From the NCBI RefSeq assembly GCF_009739465.1, contig NZ_WHOM01000033.1, positions 1 through 53,081 of the forward strand: a DNA stretch of 53,081 nt, read 5' to 3'. A model generated the notes under the pieces. The model saw nothing but the letters and a program-made list of their open reading frames with translations. It ran no database searches and was not told the origin of the DNA. Source of the stretch: Streptomyces apocyni. Lineage in GTDB: Bacteria; Actinomycetota; Actinomycetes; Streptomycetales; Streptomycetaceae. Shown in pieces: positions 17,051 to 29,960 of this stretch; positions within the stretch are counted from its first letter, which is position 1, and every line of letters begins with the position of its first letter. Both the position numbers and the translations under genes were made by a program.

Positions 17051-17791
17051 ATGAGCAACGGAGACATTTTCGTCGGCGAGATCATCGGTACCGCGATCCT
17101 GATTCTGTTCGGCGCCGGCGTAGTGGCTGGTGTGCTGCTCAACAGATCCAAGTCAAAAGACGCCGGGTGGATCGTGATCGCCTTCGGCTGGGGCTTCGGC
17201 GTCCTCGCCGGTGCCTACACGGCCGCGCCGCTGTCCGGCGGACACATCAACCCGGCGGTCACCCTGGGCTTCGCCATCGAGGGCACCACCGAATGGTCCG
17301 AGGTGCCGGTGTACGTGGCCGGGCAACTGGTCGGCGCGTTCCTCGGCGCCGTACTCGCCTGGCTGGTCTACTACGGGCAGTTCGCGCTCAACCGCGACGA
17401 CAAGCTCCGGATGGAGACGCTGGGGATCTTCTCGACCCGGCCCGAGATCAACAACCCGGTCCAGAACCTCACTACGGAGATCATCGCCACCATCGGCCTG
17501 GTGCTGCCCATCCTGGCGCTCGTCGGCGGCAGGAGGCACGTCGCGGGCATCGGGGACGCGGGCATCGCCACGCTGCTGATCGCCCTGCTCGTCGTCGGGA
17601 TCGGCCTCTCGCTCGGCGGGCCGACCGGATACGCCATCAACCCGGCCCGTGACCTCGGGCCGCGGATCGCCCACGCGCTGCTCCCGATTCCGTCCAAGGG
17701 AACATCGGACTGGCGCTACGCGTGGGTTCCCGTGGCCGGACCGCTGATCGGCGGTGCGATCGGGGCACTGATCTACAACGCAGCCTTCTGA
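17051..17791 (+). CDS. glpF: glycerol uptake facilitator (MIP/aquaglyceroporin)
   Basis: 246-aa inner-membrane channel with six hydrophobic segments and the two pore half-helices: HINPAVT (first NPA) and [10 protein letters not shown] (second NPA). The aspartate after the second NPAR is typical of glycerol facilitators rather than water channels. ATG 17051 follows AGGAG by 5 bp. glpK starts 32 bp after the stop. No glpD (glycerol-3-phosphate dehydrogenase) or IclR-type regulator is adjacent, unlike the gyl operon, so this may be a second, reduced glycerol locus. Confidence 0.92.
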   Translation: MSNGDIFVGEIIGTAILILFGAGVVAGVLLNRSKSKDAGWIVIAFGWGFGVLAGAYTAAPLSGGHINPAVTLGFAIEGTTEWSEVPVYVAGQLVGAFLGAVLAWLVYYGQFALNRDDKLRMETLGIFSTRPEINNPVQNLTTEIIATIGLVLPILALVGGRRHVAGIGDAGIATLLIALLVVGIGLSLGGPTGYAINPARDLGPRIAHALLPIPSKGTSDWRYAWVPVAGPLIGGAIGALIYNAAF

Positions 17792-17814
17792 CGAAAACGC
17801 AGCCTTCTGACGAA
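17777..17814. repeat. 19-bp perfect tandem duplication at the end of glpF
   Basis: 17777-17795 and 17796-17814 are identical (AACGCAGCCTTCTGACGAA). The unit spans the last three codons and stop of glpF, so a second in-phase copy of the gene end lies between glpF and glpK. Confidence 0.95.
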
Positions 17815-17823
17815 GAGGTAGCC

Positions 17824-19335
17824 ATGACAGACATGTTCGTCGCCGCCATCGACCAGGGCACTACGTCAAGCCGCTGCATCATCTTCAACCAGGACGGTGC
17901 CATCGTCGCCGTCGACCAGCGCGAGCACCGCCAGATCTTCCCGAAGCCGGGCTGGGTGGAGCACGACGCGACCGAGATCTGGTCCAAGGTGCAGGCCGTC
18001 GTGGCGGGCGCCATCGCCAAGGCCGGGCTCAGGCCCGACCAGCTCAGCGCGCTGGGCATCACCAACCAGCGCGAGACCACCGTGCTGTGGGACCGCGCCA
18101 CCGGAAAGCCCGTGCACAACGCCATCGTGTGGCAGGACACCCGTACCTCCGCGCTCTGCGCCGAACTCGGCGGCAAGGACGGCCAGGACCGCTTCCGGGA
18201 GCAGACCGGGCTCCCGCTCGCCAGCTACTTCTCCGGGCCCAAGGCCGCCTGGCTGCTGGACAACGTGCCCGGGCTCAGGGCTCGTGCCGAGCGCGGCGAG
18301 ATAGCCTTCGGCACCATCGACTCCTGGCTCATCTGGAACCTCACGGGCGGTACGCAGGGCGGGGTGCACGTCACCGACGTGACCAACGCCGGGCGCACCA
18401 TGCTGATGAACCTCCAGACGCTGCAGTGGGACTCCTCGATCCTGTCGGCGATGAACATTCCAGAGGCGATCCTGCCGGAGATCCGGTCATCGGCCGAGGT
18501 GTACGGCACCGCCGTCGGCCAGCTCCAGGGCGTGCCGGTCGCCTCGGCGCTCGGCGACCAGCAGGCCGCCGTGTTCGGGCAGGCCTGCTACGACACGGGG
18601 ACGGCCAAGAACACGTACGGCACCGGTAGCTTCCTGCTGCTCAACACCGGTAACCGGCCGGTGGTGTCGAAGAGCGGGCTGCTCACCACGATGGGCTACC
18701 AGATCGGCGGTGAAGCGCCGGTGTACTGCCTGGAGGGGTCCATCGCGATCACCGGGGCGCTGGTGCAGTGGTTCCGTGACCAGCTGGGCATCATCCGCAG
18801 CGCGGACGAGATCGAGCCGCTCGCGGCGAGCGTCGAGGACAACGGCGGGGCGTACATCGTGCCCGCGTTCTCCGGACTGTTCGCGCCGTACTGGCGCTCC
18901 GACGCCCGTGGCGTGATCACCGGCCTGACCGGGTTCGTCACCAAGGCGCATCTGGCCCGCGCCGTGCTGGAGTCGACCAGCTGGCAGACACGTGAGGTCG
19001 TGGACGCCATGTACCAGGACTCCGGTGTGCGGATCACCACCCTGAAGGTCGACGGCGGCATGACCAAGAACAATCTGCTGATGCAGCATCAGGCGGATGT
19101 GCTGGGCGTGCCGGTGGTCCGGCCGAAGGTCTCCGAGACGACCTGTCTGGGCGCGGCGTACGCGGCCGGGCTGGCGACCGGCGTGTGGAACGACCTCGAC
19201 GAGCTGAAGGCGCACTGGCAGCGGGACGCCGAGTGGACTCCGCGGATGCCGGACGAGGTCCGGGAGCGCGAGTACGGCAACTGGCACAAGGCGGTCGAAC
19301 GCAGCTTCGGCTGGCATGAGGACGGCGAGGGCTGA
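17824..19335 (+). CDS. glpK: glycerol kinase
   Basis: 503 aa, normal for the family. Phosphorylates glycerol to sn-glycerol 3-phosphate, trapping what GlpF admits. Seen: [17 protein letters not shown] at the N-terminus (ATP phosphate loop), [16 protein letters not shown], and the FGGY C-terminal signature region with [17 protein letters not shown] 17824 is set by the conserved start; its ribosome site GAAGAGG lies in the spacer created by the tandem duplication. Confidence 0.94.
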   Translation: MTDMFVAAIDQGTTSSRCIIFNQDGAIVAVDQREHRQIFPKPGWVEHDATEIWSKVQAVVAGAIAKAGLRPDQLSALGITNQRETTVLWDRATGKPVHNAIVWQDTRTSALCAELGGKDGQDRFREQTGLPLASYFSGPKAAWLLDNVPGLRARAERGEIAFGTIDSWLIWNLTGGTQGGVHVTDVTNAGRTMLMNLQTLQWDSSILSAMNIPEAILPEIRSSAEVYGTAVGQLQGVPVASALGDQQAAVFGQACYDTGTAKNTYGTGSFLLLNTGNRPVVSKSGLLTTMGYQIGGEAPVYCLEGSIAITGALVQWFRDQLGIIRSADEIEPLAASVEDNGGAYIVPAFSGLFAPYWRSDARGVITGLTGFVTKAHLARAVLESTSWQTREVVDAMYQDSGVRITTLKVDGGMTKNNLLMQHQADVLGVPVVRPKVSETTCLGAAYAAGLATGVWNDLDELKAHWQRDAEWTPRMPDEVREREYGNWHKAVERSFGWHEDGEG

Positions 19336-19349
19336 CCCTCGCCACACCG

Positions 19350-19383
19350 CGGCCCGTACCCCGGTCGGCGGGGGTACGGGCCG
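19350..19383 (+). terminator. terminator after glpK
   Basis: CGGCCCGTACCCC (19350-19362) pairs perfectly with 19371-19383 around an 8-nt loop, 14 bp past the stop. The converging cvnD ends at 19408, so it may act in both directions. Confidence 0.85.
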
Positions 19384-19407
19384 TCCTTCGTCAGAGCGTC
19401 GCGCGCT

Positions 19408-20016
19408 TCAGAGCGTCGCGGGCTGGCGGGCCTGGGCCGCGCGGGTCATGGCGTGTTCCACCACGTTGATCAGGACCTCCTTCACCGACTCCCGCTCGCG
19501 TGCGTCGGTCAGGATCACGGGGACCTCGTCGTCCAGGTCGAGGGCCTGGCGCACGGTCTCCACCGGGTACCGTGCGGCGCCCTCAAAGCAGTTCACGCCG
19601 ACCGTGAAGGGTATGCCGCGCCGTTCGAAGTAGTCGATGGCGGCGAAGCAGTCCTCCAGGCGGCGGGTGTCGGCGAGCACCACCGCGCCGAGCGCTCCCT
19701 GGGCCAGCTCGTCCCACAGGAACCAGAAGCGGTCCTGCCCAGGAGTGCCGAAGAGATAGAGCACCAGGTCCTCGCGCAGGGTGATCCGCCCGAAGTCCAT
19801 GGCGACCGTGGTGGTGTTCTTGCCCTCGACGCCGCGGGTGTCGTCGACCGGGCGTCCCGCCTCGGTAAGCCGCTCCTCGGTGCGCAGCGGTTTGATCTCG
19901 CTGACCGCGCCGACCAGCGTGGTTTTGCCGACCCCGAAGCCGCCCGCCACCAGGATCTTGAGCGTGACCGGCTCGACGGGGGGCTTGCGGCGTCCAGCAG
20001 AGCGCCCGAGGATCAT
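19408..20016 (-). CDS. cvnD: Cvn conservon GTPase (CvnD-type)
   Basis: 202 aa, small Ras-like ATP/GTP-binding protein. Walker A GGFGVGKTT (25-33), TTVAMDFGRI and LFGTPGQDRFWF (switch II DxxG-equivalent) match CvnD. In conservons CvnA-D form a membrane-linked complex that resembles a eukaryotic G-protein module and influences development or antibiotics in S. coelicolor. Normally cvnD directly follows cvnC; here the 5-oxoprolinase gene intervenes, leaving 122 bp before ATG 20016, so cvnD may have its own promoter. GTAGGAG gives a ribosome site. Number of this conservon is not assigned. Confidence 0.88.
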   Translation of the reverse strand: MILGRSAGRRKPPVEPVTLKILVAGGFGVGKTTLVGAVSEIKPLRTEERLTEAGRPVDDTRGVEGKNTTTVAMDFGRITLREDLVLYLFGTPGQDRFWFLWDELAQGALGAVVLADTRRLEDCFAAIDYFERRGIPFTVGVNCFEGAARYPVETVRQALDLDDEVPVILTDARERESVKEVLINVVEHAMTRAAQARQPATL

Positions 20017-20138
20017 TGACTTCCACTCCTACCGGGGTCCGCGGGCTTGTCCCCGCGCGACCGCTGTGCGACGGTCCGGAACTGCCCGGTGACATACGGC
20101 AGTTCCCTCGCAGACTCTAGCGGCGCGTGGGGCCCGGT

Positions 20139-23723
<3,585 letters not shown>

Positions 23724-23769
23724 AGAGTTCCCCTGTTCAGGGCGTACGCGGACGGGTGGTGTCAGGGTG

Positions 23770-24165
23770 TCAGAGCGCACGCAGACCGTCGATCACGTCG
23801 CGCAGAATACCCTCGTCGGGAAGCTGCGCCGGAGGGACGGGGCGTGTCACATGGACCAGTTCGTCGGCCACCAGGTCGCCCACCAGGACCCGGACGACGC
23901 CGATGGGCAGATCCAGTTCGGAGGCGAGCTCCGCGATGGACTGGGGTGCCGTGCGGCAGAGTTCGACGATGTCCATGTGCTCGGGCGCCAGGGTCTGGTC
24001 CGCCCCGGCGTCGTCCGCGTGCGGTTCGGTGACGACGACCGCGATCAGGTCGAGGCGGTACTGGGCGGCGCTGGTGGTGCGGCCGCGCGTCATGGCGTAC
24101 GGACGCACCACCGGTCCGGCGTCGTCGTCGAACCAGTGGGGCGCCCCGTAACCGTCGTCACTCAT
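23770..24165 (-). CDS. cvnC: Cvn conservon protein, DUF742 (CvnC-type)
   Basis: 131 aa. Short DUF742 protein with the typical [11 protein letters not shown], an [33 protein letters not shown] segment that looks like a winged helix-turn-helix, and ending DVIDGLRAL. Partner of CvnA, B and D in the membrane-associated conservon complex. ATG 24165 lies 9 bp after the cvnB stop. The next gene on this strand is the oxoprolinase rather than cvnD. Confidence 0.9.
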   Translation of the reverse strand: MSDDGYGAPHWFDDDAGPVVRPYAMTRGRTTSAAQYRLDLIAVVVTEPHADDAGADQTLAPEHMDIVELCRTAPQSIAELASELDLPIGVVRVLVGDLVADELVHVTRPVPPAQLPDEGILRDVIDGLRAL

Positions 24166-24174
24166 GTCATCCCA

Positions 24175-24615
24175 CTACCCACCCGCGGGCAGATCGGTGC
24201 GCGGTGTGGCGCCCAGATGCACACCTACCCGCTTGACGAGCAGCGTCATCTCGTACGCGACCTGGCCGACGTCGGAGTCCGCGTCGGACAGCACGGCCAG
24301 GCAACTGCCGTCGCCCGCGGCCGTGACGAACAGGAAGGCGTCGTCCAGCTCGACCACGGTCTGGCGGACTCTGCCCGCCTCGAAGTGGCGGCCGACGCCC
24401 TTGGCGAGGCTGTGGAAGCCGGAGGCCACGGCGGCCAGATGCTCGCTGTCCTCGCGGGTCAGGTCCTTGGAGACGCCGGTGGGCAGGCCGTCGCCGGACA
24501 GCACGAGTGCCTTGCGGATGCTGGCGACCCGGGTCACCAGGTCGTCGAGCAGCCAGTTCAGCTCGCCTGAGCCTCGGCGGTCGGTGCTCTGTGCGGCGGT
24601 CTGTGGTGCGGTCAT
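24175..24615 (-). CDS. cvnB: Cvn conservon roadblock/LC7 protein (CvnB-type)
   Basis: 146 aa. Roadblock/LC7 fold: ELNWLLDDLVTRVASIRKALVLSGDGLP is the classic start of the family, which in bacteria often regulates small GTPases, here the CvnD-type protein. ATG 24615 overlaps the cvnA stop by 4 bp (ATGA). Confidence 0.92.
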   Translation of the reverse strand: MTAPQTAAQSTDRRGSGELNWLLDDLVTRVASIRKALVLSGDGLPTGVSKDLTREDSEHLAAVASGFHSLAKGVGRHFEAGRVRQTVVELDDAFLFVTAAGDGSCLAVLSDADSDVGQVAYEMTLLVKRVGVHLGATPRTDLPAGG

Positions 24616-27362
24616 CGACCGTCCCCCTCCGGTGTGGTGCGGTCTGGTGCTTCGGGTGTCGCTGCTGTCTGTGCCTGTGTCTGTGCCTGTGGTGCCTCTG
24701 GTGCCTCGGATGCGGCGTTGTCCCGGCGTCCGCGCTGCCAGCCGCGCTGTAGGGAGGCCATCCTGCTGCGTACCTCGTCGGGATCGCGGTCGTCCAGGGG
24801 CGGGTCGTCGGCCGCGGGCTCGCGTGGCTGGCTGTCCCTCAGTTGCGGGGCGATGCTGGCCTGTCGTACTCGGCGGGGCAGGGCGCCGCCGGGCTGGGGG
24901 GTGGGCGTGGCGTCGCCGGTGGGTTCGGTGGGGTCGGTGCGCTCGGGGGCCGGTTCGGGGGCGACGGACCGTACGGGGCCGGTGGGGCGCTCGGGGCCGC
25001 GGTCCCTGGGCTGGGTGACCCGGCGGCCGTGCGAGCTCACCAGCTTGGGGGTCCTGCGACGCGGCAACGGGACCGGGCCCGAGGTGGCGTGCGACGGCTC
25101 GCCGTGACGGTCCTTGGCGCCACCGGCCGGTTCCTCGTCCCCGGGCCTGCGATGCCGCTCGCCCAGGCTCGCGGGCGCCGGGCGGCGCGGCCGGAACAGA
25201 CCACCGCGCTCACTGTCCTCGTCGCCGATGTCCCCCAGGCCGCCGAAGTCGTCGAGATCGCCTAGGTCGCCGAGGTCGTCCAAGACGTCGATGCCGAGTC
25301 CCCCCGAGCCGACGGGGGCTTCGAGTTCCACCGGGCCGTCGACCACCGAGTGCGGCAGTCCGGGACGGCTGACGGGCACCTTGGAGAGCTGGACCGTACG
25401 GTCGGCCGACGTCCCGTGTCGCTGGGCCTGGCGGGCGCGGTCCAGGCGGAACCCGGCCCCGTCCGTGTCCTGGGCTTCGGTGAGCAGGGCGTCGGGGATG
25501 AAGATCACGGCGGTGGTTCCGCCGTACGGGGAGGGCTGGAGCGAAACCCGGATGTGCTGGCGCTGCGCGAGACGGCTGACCACGAACAGGCCGAGCCGGT
25601 CGGTGTCGGACAGCTCGAACTCGGGGGTCTCGGCGAGCCGCAGATTGGCGTCCAGGAGCGCCTCCTGGGTCATCCCGAGGCCACGGTCATGGATCTCCAG
25701 CGTGAAGCCGTTGGCGACCCGGTCGCCGTGCACCTGGACGGCGGTGTGCGGGGGTGAGAACACCGTGGCGTTCTCCAGGAGTTCCGCGGCGAGGTGGGTG
25801 AGGTCGGCGACGGCGGGTCCGGTCACGGCGATCCGCGGCAGGCGTCGTACCTCGATGCGCTCGTAGTCCTCGACCTCGGCCACCGCGGCCCGTACGACGT
25901 CCATCAGCTGGACGGGTCTGCGCCACTGTCGGGAGGGAGCGGCGCCGGAGAGGATCACCAGGCCCTCCGCGTGCCGCCGCATCCGGGTGGTGAGGTGGTC
26001 GAGGCGGAACAGGTCGGCGAGTTCCTCGGTGTCCTCGGTCCTGCGCTCCATGGTGTCGAGCAGGGTGAGCTGCTTGTGCAGCAGGACCTGGCTGCGGCGG
26101 GCGAGGTTGACGAACACCTCGGAGACGCCGCGTCGCATGTCGGCCTGTTTGACGGCGGCTTCGACTGCGGCCCGCTGCAGGGTGTTCAGGGCCTGGCCCA
26201 CCTGGCCCAGCTCGTCCTTGGCGTACACCAGTCGGGGCGCCTCGGTACTGACGTCGACGTGTTCGCCCGCGGCGAGCCTGCGCATCACGCTGGGCAGCCG
26301 CACTCCGGAGGCCTCGTGCGCCTCCTGGCTGAGCCGGGACAGGTCCCGGACCAGGCCACGTCCGACGCGTATGGACAGGAACAGCGAGGCGGCCAGGGAC
26401 AGTAGTCCGAGTACGGCCACGGCACCCGCCTTGAGCAGGAACTCTACGGCGATCGGTGCGACCCGGTCCTGGTAGCGGTCGCCCGCGGCGGTGTTGCGTT
26501 CCTTGAGCTCGTCCAGCACGGAGCCCGCCGCCTTGTCCCAGCGGGCGGACGTCAGGCCTTGCGGAGCGCCCGGCCGGGCTGCCGTGATCGTCTTCTCGGC
26601 CGCCCGCAGGGGCGCGGTGGCCGGGCCCTTCCAGAACTGCTCGAATCTCTCGCGCTCACTGTGCGGCAGGAGGGAGAGGTTGACCTCGTACAGCAGCTCA
26701 CGCTGGGCGATCAGGTCGGATATCTGCCGCAGCTCCGGTGCCTCGATCCGCTGGGCGACGAGTGCTGACCCGAGCAACGCGTCTTCCCGGGAGAGGAGTT
26801 CCCTGGCCCGGGTGACGCCGACCAGCGCGCGGCCCTGCTTGTCCATCTCGACGTCGTCCAGGCCGTGCAGGGTCTGCAGGAAGTCGTAGCAGGGGGCGAT
26901 CAGTTTGGTATAGATGTCCAGGGCCTGGGCGCGGGTGAACGGGCCGTCCTCGACGGAGTGGCGCAGCGACTCGATGCCGTCGAAGGCCTCGACGATCGAG
27001 GCGAGCCGGCTCTTGGAGTTCTTGGCCAGTTCGCCCTGGACTTCCTCGTCTTCGGCGTTCGACTTGATACGGGAGAGCACGGCGTCGGTCGCGGCGTGCT
27101 GGCGGCGCAGGGTGGCCAGCGCGTCCGATGCCCGCGGGTCGGCCAGGTAGACCAGGGCTTGTCGGCGCTCTTCCTGGAGGACTCGGGCCGCGTCCTCGAT
27201 GGGGTAACCGACCTTGTCGACGATGTACTCGACGCCGCGCAACTGGTCTGCCTCACGCCAGGTGACCACCGTCGCCACGCCTCCGATGGCGGTCAGCGAA
27301 ACCAGCGGCACCAAGAGCAACGCCACGATCTTCCGGCGGATGGACTTCCCGCGAAAGCGCAT
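24612..27362 (-). CDS. cvnA: Cvn conservon sensor histidine-kinase-like protein (CvnA-type)
   Basis: 916 aa membrane protein. TM1 about 11-35 (KIVALLLVPLVSLTAIGG), a large extracytoplasmic nitrate/nitrite-sensor-like helical domain (about 40-300), TM2 about 305-330, HAMP-like linker, then an ATPase domain with N-box ELLENATVFSPP near 527 and DRGLGM. The tail (from about 700) is acidic and proline-rich, with a DLGDLGDL repeat and a QTQAQTAA end encoded by 12-bp repeats. CvnA proteins resemble kinases but no phospho-acceptor function is established for this one. ATG 27362 has GGGGGAGG upstream. Confidence 0.9.
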   Translation of the reverse strand: MRFRGKSIRRKIVALLLVPLVSLTAIGGVATVVTWREADQLRGVEYIVDKVGYPIEDAARVLQEERRQALVYLADPRASDALATLRRQHAATDAVLSRIKSNAEDEEVQGELAKNSKSRLASIVEAFDGIESLRHSVEDGPFTRAQALDIYTKLIAPCYDFLQTLHGLDDVEMDKQGRALVGVTRARELLSREDALLGSALVAQRIEAPELRQISDLIAQRELLYEVNLSLLPHSERERFEQFWKGPATAPLRAAEKTITAARPGAPQGLTSARWDKAAGSVLDELKERNTAAGDRYQDRVAPIAVEFLLKAGAVAVLGLLSLAASLFLSIRVGRGLVRDLSRLSQEAHEASGVRLPSVMRRLAAGEHVDVSTEAPRLVYAKDELGQVGQALNTLQRAAVEAAVKQADMRRGVSEVFVNLARRSQVLLHKQLTLLDTMERRTEDTEELADLFRLDHLTTRMRRHAEGLVILSGAAPSRQWRRPVQLMDVVRAAVAEVEDYERIEVRRLPRIAVTGPAVADLTHLAAELLENATVFSPPHTAVQVHGDRVANGFTLEIHDRGLGMTQEALLDANLRLAETPEFELSDTDRLGLFVVSRLAQRQHIRVSLQPSPYGGTTAVIFIPDALLTEAQDTDGAGFRLDRARQAQRHGTSADRTVQLSKVPVSRPGLPHSVVDGPVELEAPVGSGGLGIDVLDDLGDLGDLDDFGGLGDIGDEDSERGGLFRPRRPAPASLGERHRRPGDEEPAGGAKDRHGEPSHATSGPVPLPRRRTPKLVSSHGRRVTQPRDRGPERPTGPVRSVAPEPAPERTDPTEPTGDATPTPQPGGALPRRVRQASIAPQLRDSQPREPAADDPPLDDRDPDEVRSRMASLQRGWQRGRRDNAASEAPEAPQAQTQAQTAATPEAPDRTTPEGDGR

Positions 27363-27799
27363 GGCCTCCCCCAGCTCAGCCCCCGTGACCGGGGGTACGT
27401 GCGTCAACAAACGGCGCGAGCCTACTACTGCGACAGGAGTAACTCGAAGGCATGTCCGGTCGCTTTTCAGCCGAACAGCGTGGCGGACGTCGGGAGTTAT
27501 CCGGCTTTACGAGGTGATAGCTGACCAGCATCGGGGCTCGGTGGCCCGGCGCCGCCCGGCCACTCCTTCGTATCGGATGGCCGGAAATCTTCGGTCGCGG
27601 GAATCTTCGGCACCTGTCATTCGTCCTGCCGTACGGGAGTTGGGTACAGATTGCGCCACCCGGTGCGGCGAGGCCGCAAGTGCGGCTGGGGCAGTGCTCA
27701 GGGTGGCATAAAATGCCGCAAGCCGGGCAGTTAGTGAGAGGTCGGACCCGCACGGAGTCGGGTGGCCGATTGCACGGCAGCGGGGCAGTGGGGAGTGAC
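27363..27799. other. divergent intergenic region between cvnA and a small membrane protein
   Basis: 437 bp with no supportable gene; frames on both strands are compositionally poor. It should carry the cvnA promoter (minus strand) and a promoter for the plus-strand gene at 27800. GGCATAAAATGCC (27705-27717) is a small palindrome that includes an AT-rich -10-like core. Confidence 0.4.
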
Positions 27800-28207
27800 G
27801 TGGGCGTGGGGATGTCAGAACGACGGGGGCCGGGTGGACAGCTGTGGGTGGAGGAACCAGCAACGCGGGCGCGGATGCCTGATCCGGTACGGGACGCGGC
27901 TGTGCGGGCGGTGCTCTTCGTGGCGGTGACGCTGATTCAGGCCATGGTGGCCGTTCTGTGCACGCTGACCGGGTCCTGGCTGGCTTTCCCGATGGTGATC
28001 GGGACGGTCGTCGGCACGGTGGTGGCCACGTGGGGCGTGCTGGACGTGTGGGTCACCCGGCAGGTGTGGAACCAGCGGAACGGCGTGGTGTCGACGCCGA
28101 GCAGTTCGGCGCGGCAGTTGCACAAGGAGCGGCGGCGGGCGCGCCGTGCGGCGCGGGCGGCGGCACGGGCGCGGCCATCGGCGAGCGGTCAGCTGTCGCA
28201 GGCATGA
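27800..28207 (+). CDS. small hypothetical membrane protein
   Basis: About 135 aa with two predicted membrane helices (about 35-57 and 60-82) and a strongly basic Arg/Ala C-terminal tail that likely faces the cytoplasm. Function unknown. GTG 27800 is chosen for GGGGAG (27790-27795); ATG 27812 is a workable alternative. Its 3' end overlaps the convergent flavoprotein gene by 19 bp. Confidence 0.6.
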   Translation: MGVGMSERRGPGGQLWVEEPATRARMPDPVRDAAVRAVLFVAVTLIQAMVAVLCTLTGSWLAFPMVIGTVVGTVVATWGVLDVWVTRQVWNQRNGVVSTPSSSARQLHKERRRARRAARAAARARPSASGQLSQA

Positions 28208-29466
28208 CCGCTGGGCCTCGGATGGACACCTGATGGACCTCGGATAGACCGCGGATCAGACAGTTCGGGATGGTCGGTGGCGGGGTCGCGTAGAGCGCGG
28301 CGGGCGCGCAGGAAGGGGCGGGGGCGGTCGACGGCGAGTACGGCGACGGTGTGACCCGCGCGCTCGTAGCGGGCGAGGAAGCTCCCCTCGGCCAGGGAGC
28401 CTTCGGCGATCTCGACGGTGTCGCCGTCCTGCCGGTGGCCCGCGAACTGGATCCGGGCGCCGTACTGGTCGGACCAGAAGTACGGAACCGTCCGCAGGGT
28501 CTCCGTGGTGCGTCCGGCCAGCAGGTTGCGTACGGCGACGGCGGGCTGCTCGGTGGCGCTGGTCCAGTGTTCGGCCCGGATGCCGCCGACCTTGGCCACG
28601 TCTCCGACGGCGACCACCTGGGGCAGCGCGGTGACGCACCCGTCGTCGCAGATCACCCCGCCGTCGATGGCGTCGAGGGCGAGTGACGAGCCGGAGAGCC
28701 AGCGGGTCTGTGGGTGGGCGCCGATGCCGACGATCACCAGGTCCGCCGCGAGCAGGCGGCCGTCGGTGAGCTCGACTCCGGTGACGGCCCTGTCGTGCGC
28801 GCTCCCGCCTGAGCCCGTGACCGTACGCCCGGCGTGGAGGGCCGCGACGCCGGTGCCGCAGATCAGCCGCACCCCGCCGCGTTGATGCAGACCCGCGCAG
28901 AACGCGGCCATGTCCGCGCCGAGTTGCGGCACCAGCGGCAGCGGTGCGGCCTCGATGACCGTGACGTCGTGGCCGAGCGCGGCACAGGAGGACGCGGTCT
29001 CCGCACCGATGAAGCCGCCTCCGATGACGACGATCTGTCGTGGCCCGTTGGCCAGTTCGGTGCGGAGGGCGCGGGCGTTCCCCAGCGTGCGCAGCACATG
29101 GACACCGGCGTACGCGGGCCCCGGCAGCATGCGCGGGCCGGCACCGGTGGCGATGACCACGCCGTCGGTGGTGAGGGTCCTGCCGTCCGCCAGGAGCACG
29201 GCGCGCCCCTGGGGGTCGAGCCCCTGAGCGGGCATCCCGAGCAGCCATTCGGCGTCGAGCTCGGCGCTCTCCTCCTCGTCGCAGAGGGCGAGCTGTTCCT
29301 CGTCCGCCTTGCCCGTCAGGAAGTCCTTGGACAGCGGCGGACGGTCGTACGGGCGGTGTGGTTCGGCGCCGACGACCACCAGCCGCCCGTCGAACCCCTG
29401 GCCGCGCAGAGCGCGCGCCGCGTAGAGCCCGGCGAGCGAGGCGCCGACCACGGTGACGGTCCTCAT
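28189..29466 (-). CDS. FAD-dependent ferredoxin reductase
   Basis: 425 aa, class of NAD(P)H-dependent ferredoxin/rubredoxin reductases for Rieske oxygenases and P450s. FAD motif TVVGASLAGLYAARAL at the start, RPPLSKDFL, second Rossmann IVVIGGGFIGAETASSCAALG (NADH site), and VVAVGDVA. It would pass electrons from NADH to the ferredoxin encoded just upstream (ATGA overlap). The gene continues about 20 residues past typical ends into Pro/Arg-rich sequence that overlaps the convergent gene. Part of the 28189-37138 catabolic unit; probable electron donor for the Rieske oxygenase at 35861. Confidence 0.88.
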   Translation of the reverse strand: MRTVTVVGASLAGLYAARALRGQGFDGRLVVVGAEPHRPYDRPPLSKDFLTGKADEEQLALCDEEESAELDAEWLLGMPAQGLDPQGRAVLLADGRTLTTDGVVIATGAGPRMLPGPAYAGVHVLRTLGNARALRTELANGPRQIVVIGGGFIGAETASSCAALGHDVTVIEAAPLPLVPQLGADMAAFCAGLHQRGGVRLICGTGVAALHAGRTVTGSGGSAHDRAVTGVELTDGRLLAADLVIVGIGAHPQTRWLSGSSLALDAIDGGVICDDGCVTALPQVVAVGDVAKVGGIRAEHWTSATEQPAVAVRNLLAGRTTETLRTVPYFWSDQYGARIQFAGHRQDGDTVEIAEGSLAEGSFLARYERAGHTVAVLAVDRPRPFLRARRALRDPATDHPELSDPRSIRGPSGVHPRPSGHACDS

Positions 29467-29801
29467 GCGGCACTGCCCTCCTCGGCGACCTGGCACACGT
29501 CGGCCGCCACCCGCACGACGACCATGCCGTCGTCCACGGTCACCTGATGGGTGCGCAGCGCGCGGCGGGCGGGCAGGCAGAGCGGCATTCCGGTACGAAG
29601 GTCGAATGACGCGGCGTGCAGCGGGCATTCGACCGATGCGCCCTCCAGCCATCCGTCGGACAGCGACGCGTCCTGGTGGGTGCAGGTGTCATCGACGGCG
29701 AACAGCTCGCCGTCGGCATGGAACACGGCGATCGGAGGCGTGGTGTCGATGCGGACACTCGCGCCCTCGGGGAGGTCTTGCAGACGGCAGACGGGTATCA
29801 C
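29463..29801 (-). CDS. Rieske-type [2Fe-2S] ferredoxin
   Basis: 112 aa. Rieske ligands C40-x-H42 in DTCTHQDASL and C59-x2-H62 in VECPLHAASFD. Small soluble electron carrier between the downstream reductase and an oxygenase. GTG 29801 is chosen for AGGGGGT upstream; the stop overlaps the reductase ATG. Divergent from the IclR gene across the operator at 29841-29876, so expression is probably under IclR control. Confidence 0.9.
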   Translation of the reverse strand: MIPVCRLQDLPEGASVRIDTTPPIAVFHADGELFAVDDTCTHQDASLSDGWLEGASVECPLHAASFDLRTGMPLCLPARRALRTHQVTVDDGMVVVRVAADVCQVAEEGSAA

Positions 29802-29840
29802 GGGACCCCCTGTGGATGCACGACTGTTCGGTAACATCAG

Positions 29841-29876
29841 GTTGCGTATAGCGCTCTCGAGAGCGTTATACGCAAC
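29841..29876. promoter_or_regulatory. 36-bp palindromic operator, likely IclR site
   Basis: GTTGCGTATAGCGCTCTC (29841-29858) is matched by its reverse complement at 29859-29876 with a single mismatch. TTGCGT and TTATAC/CTATAC inside it can act as -35 and -10 with an 18-bp spacer on both strands, so a bound repressor would block both the ferredoxin and iclR promoters. The site is seen; regulator identity is inferred from position. Confidence 0.7.
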
Positions 29877-29960
29877 AGAATCCGGGTGGGAAGCGAGCCG
29901 CGTCAAGCGCTTCCCTACAATGCGGCCCTGACCAGGTCGCCAGGGGGTGAGAGCGGAGCT

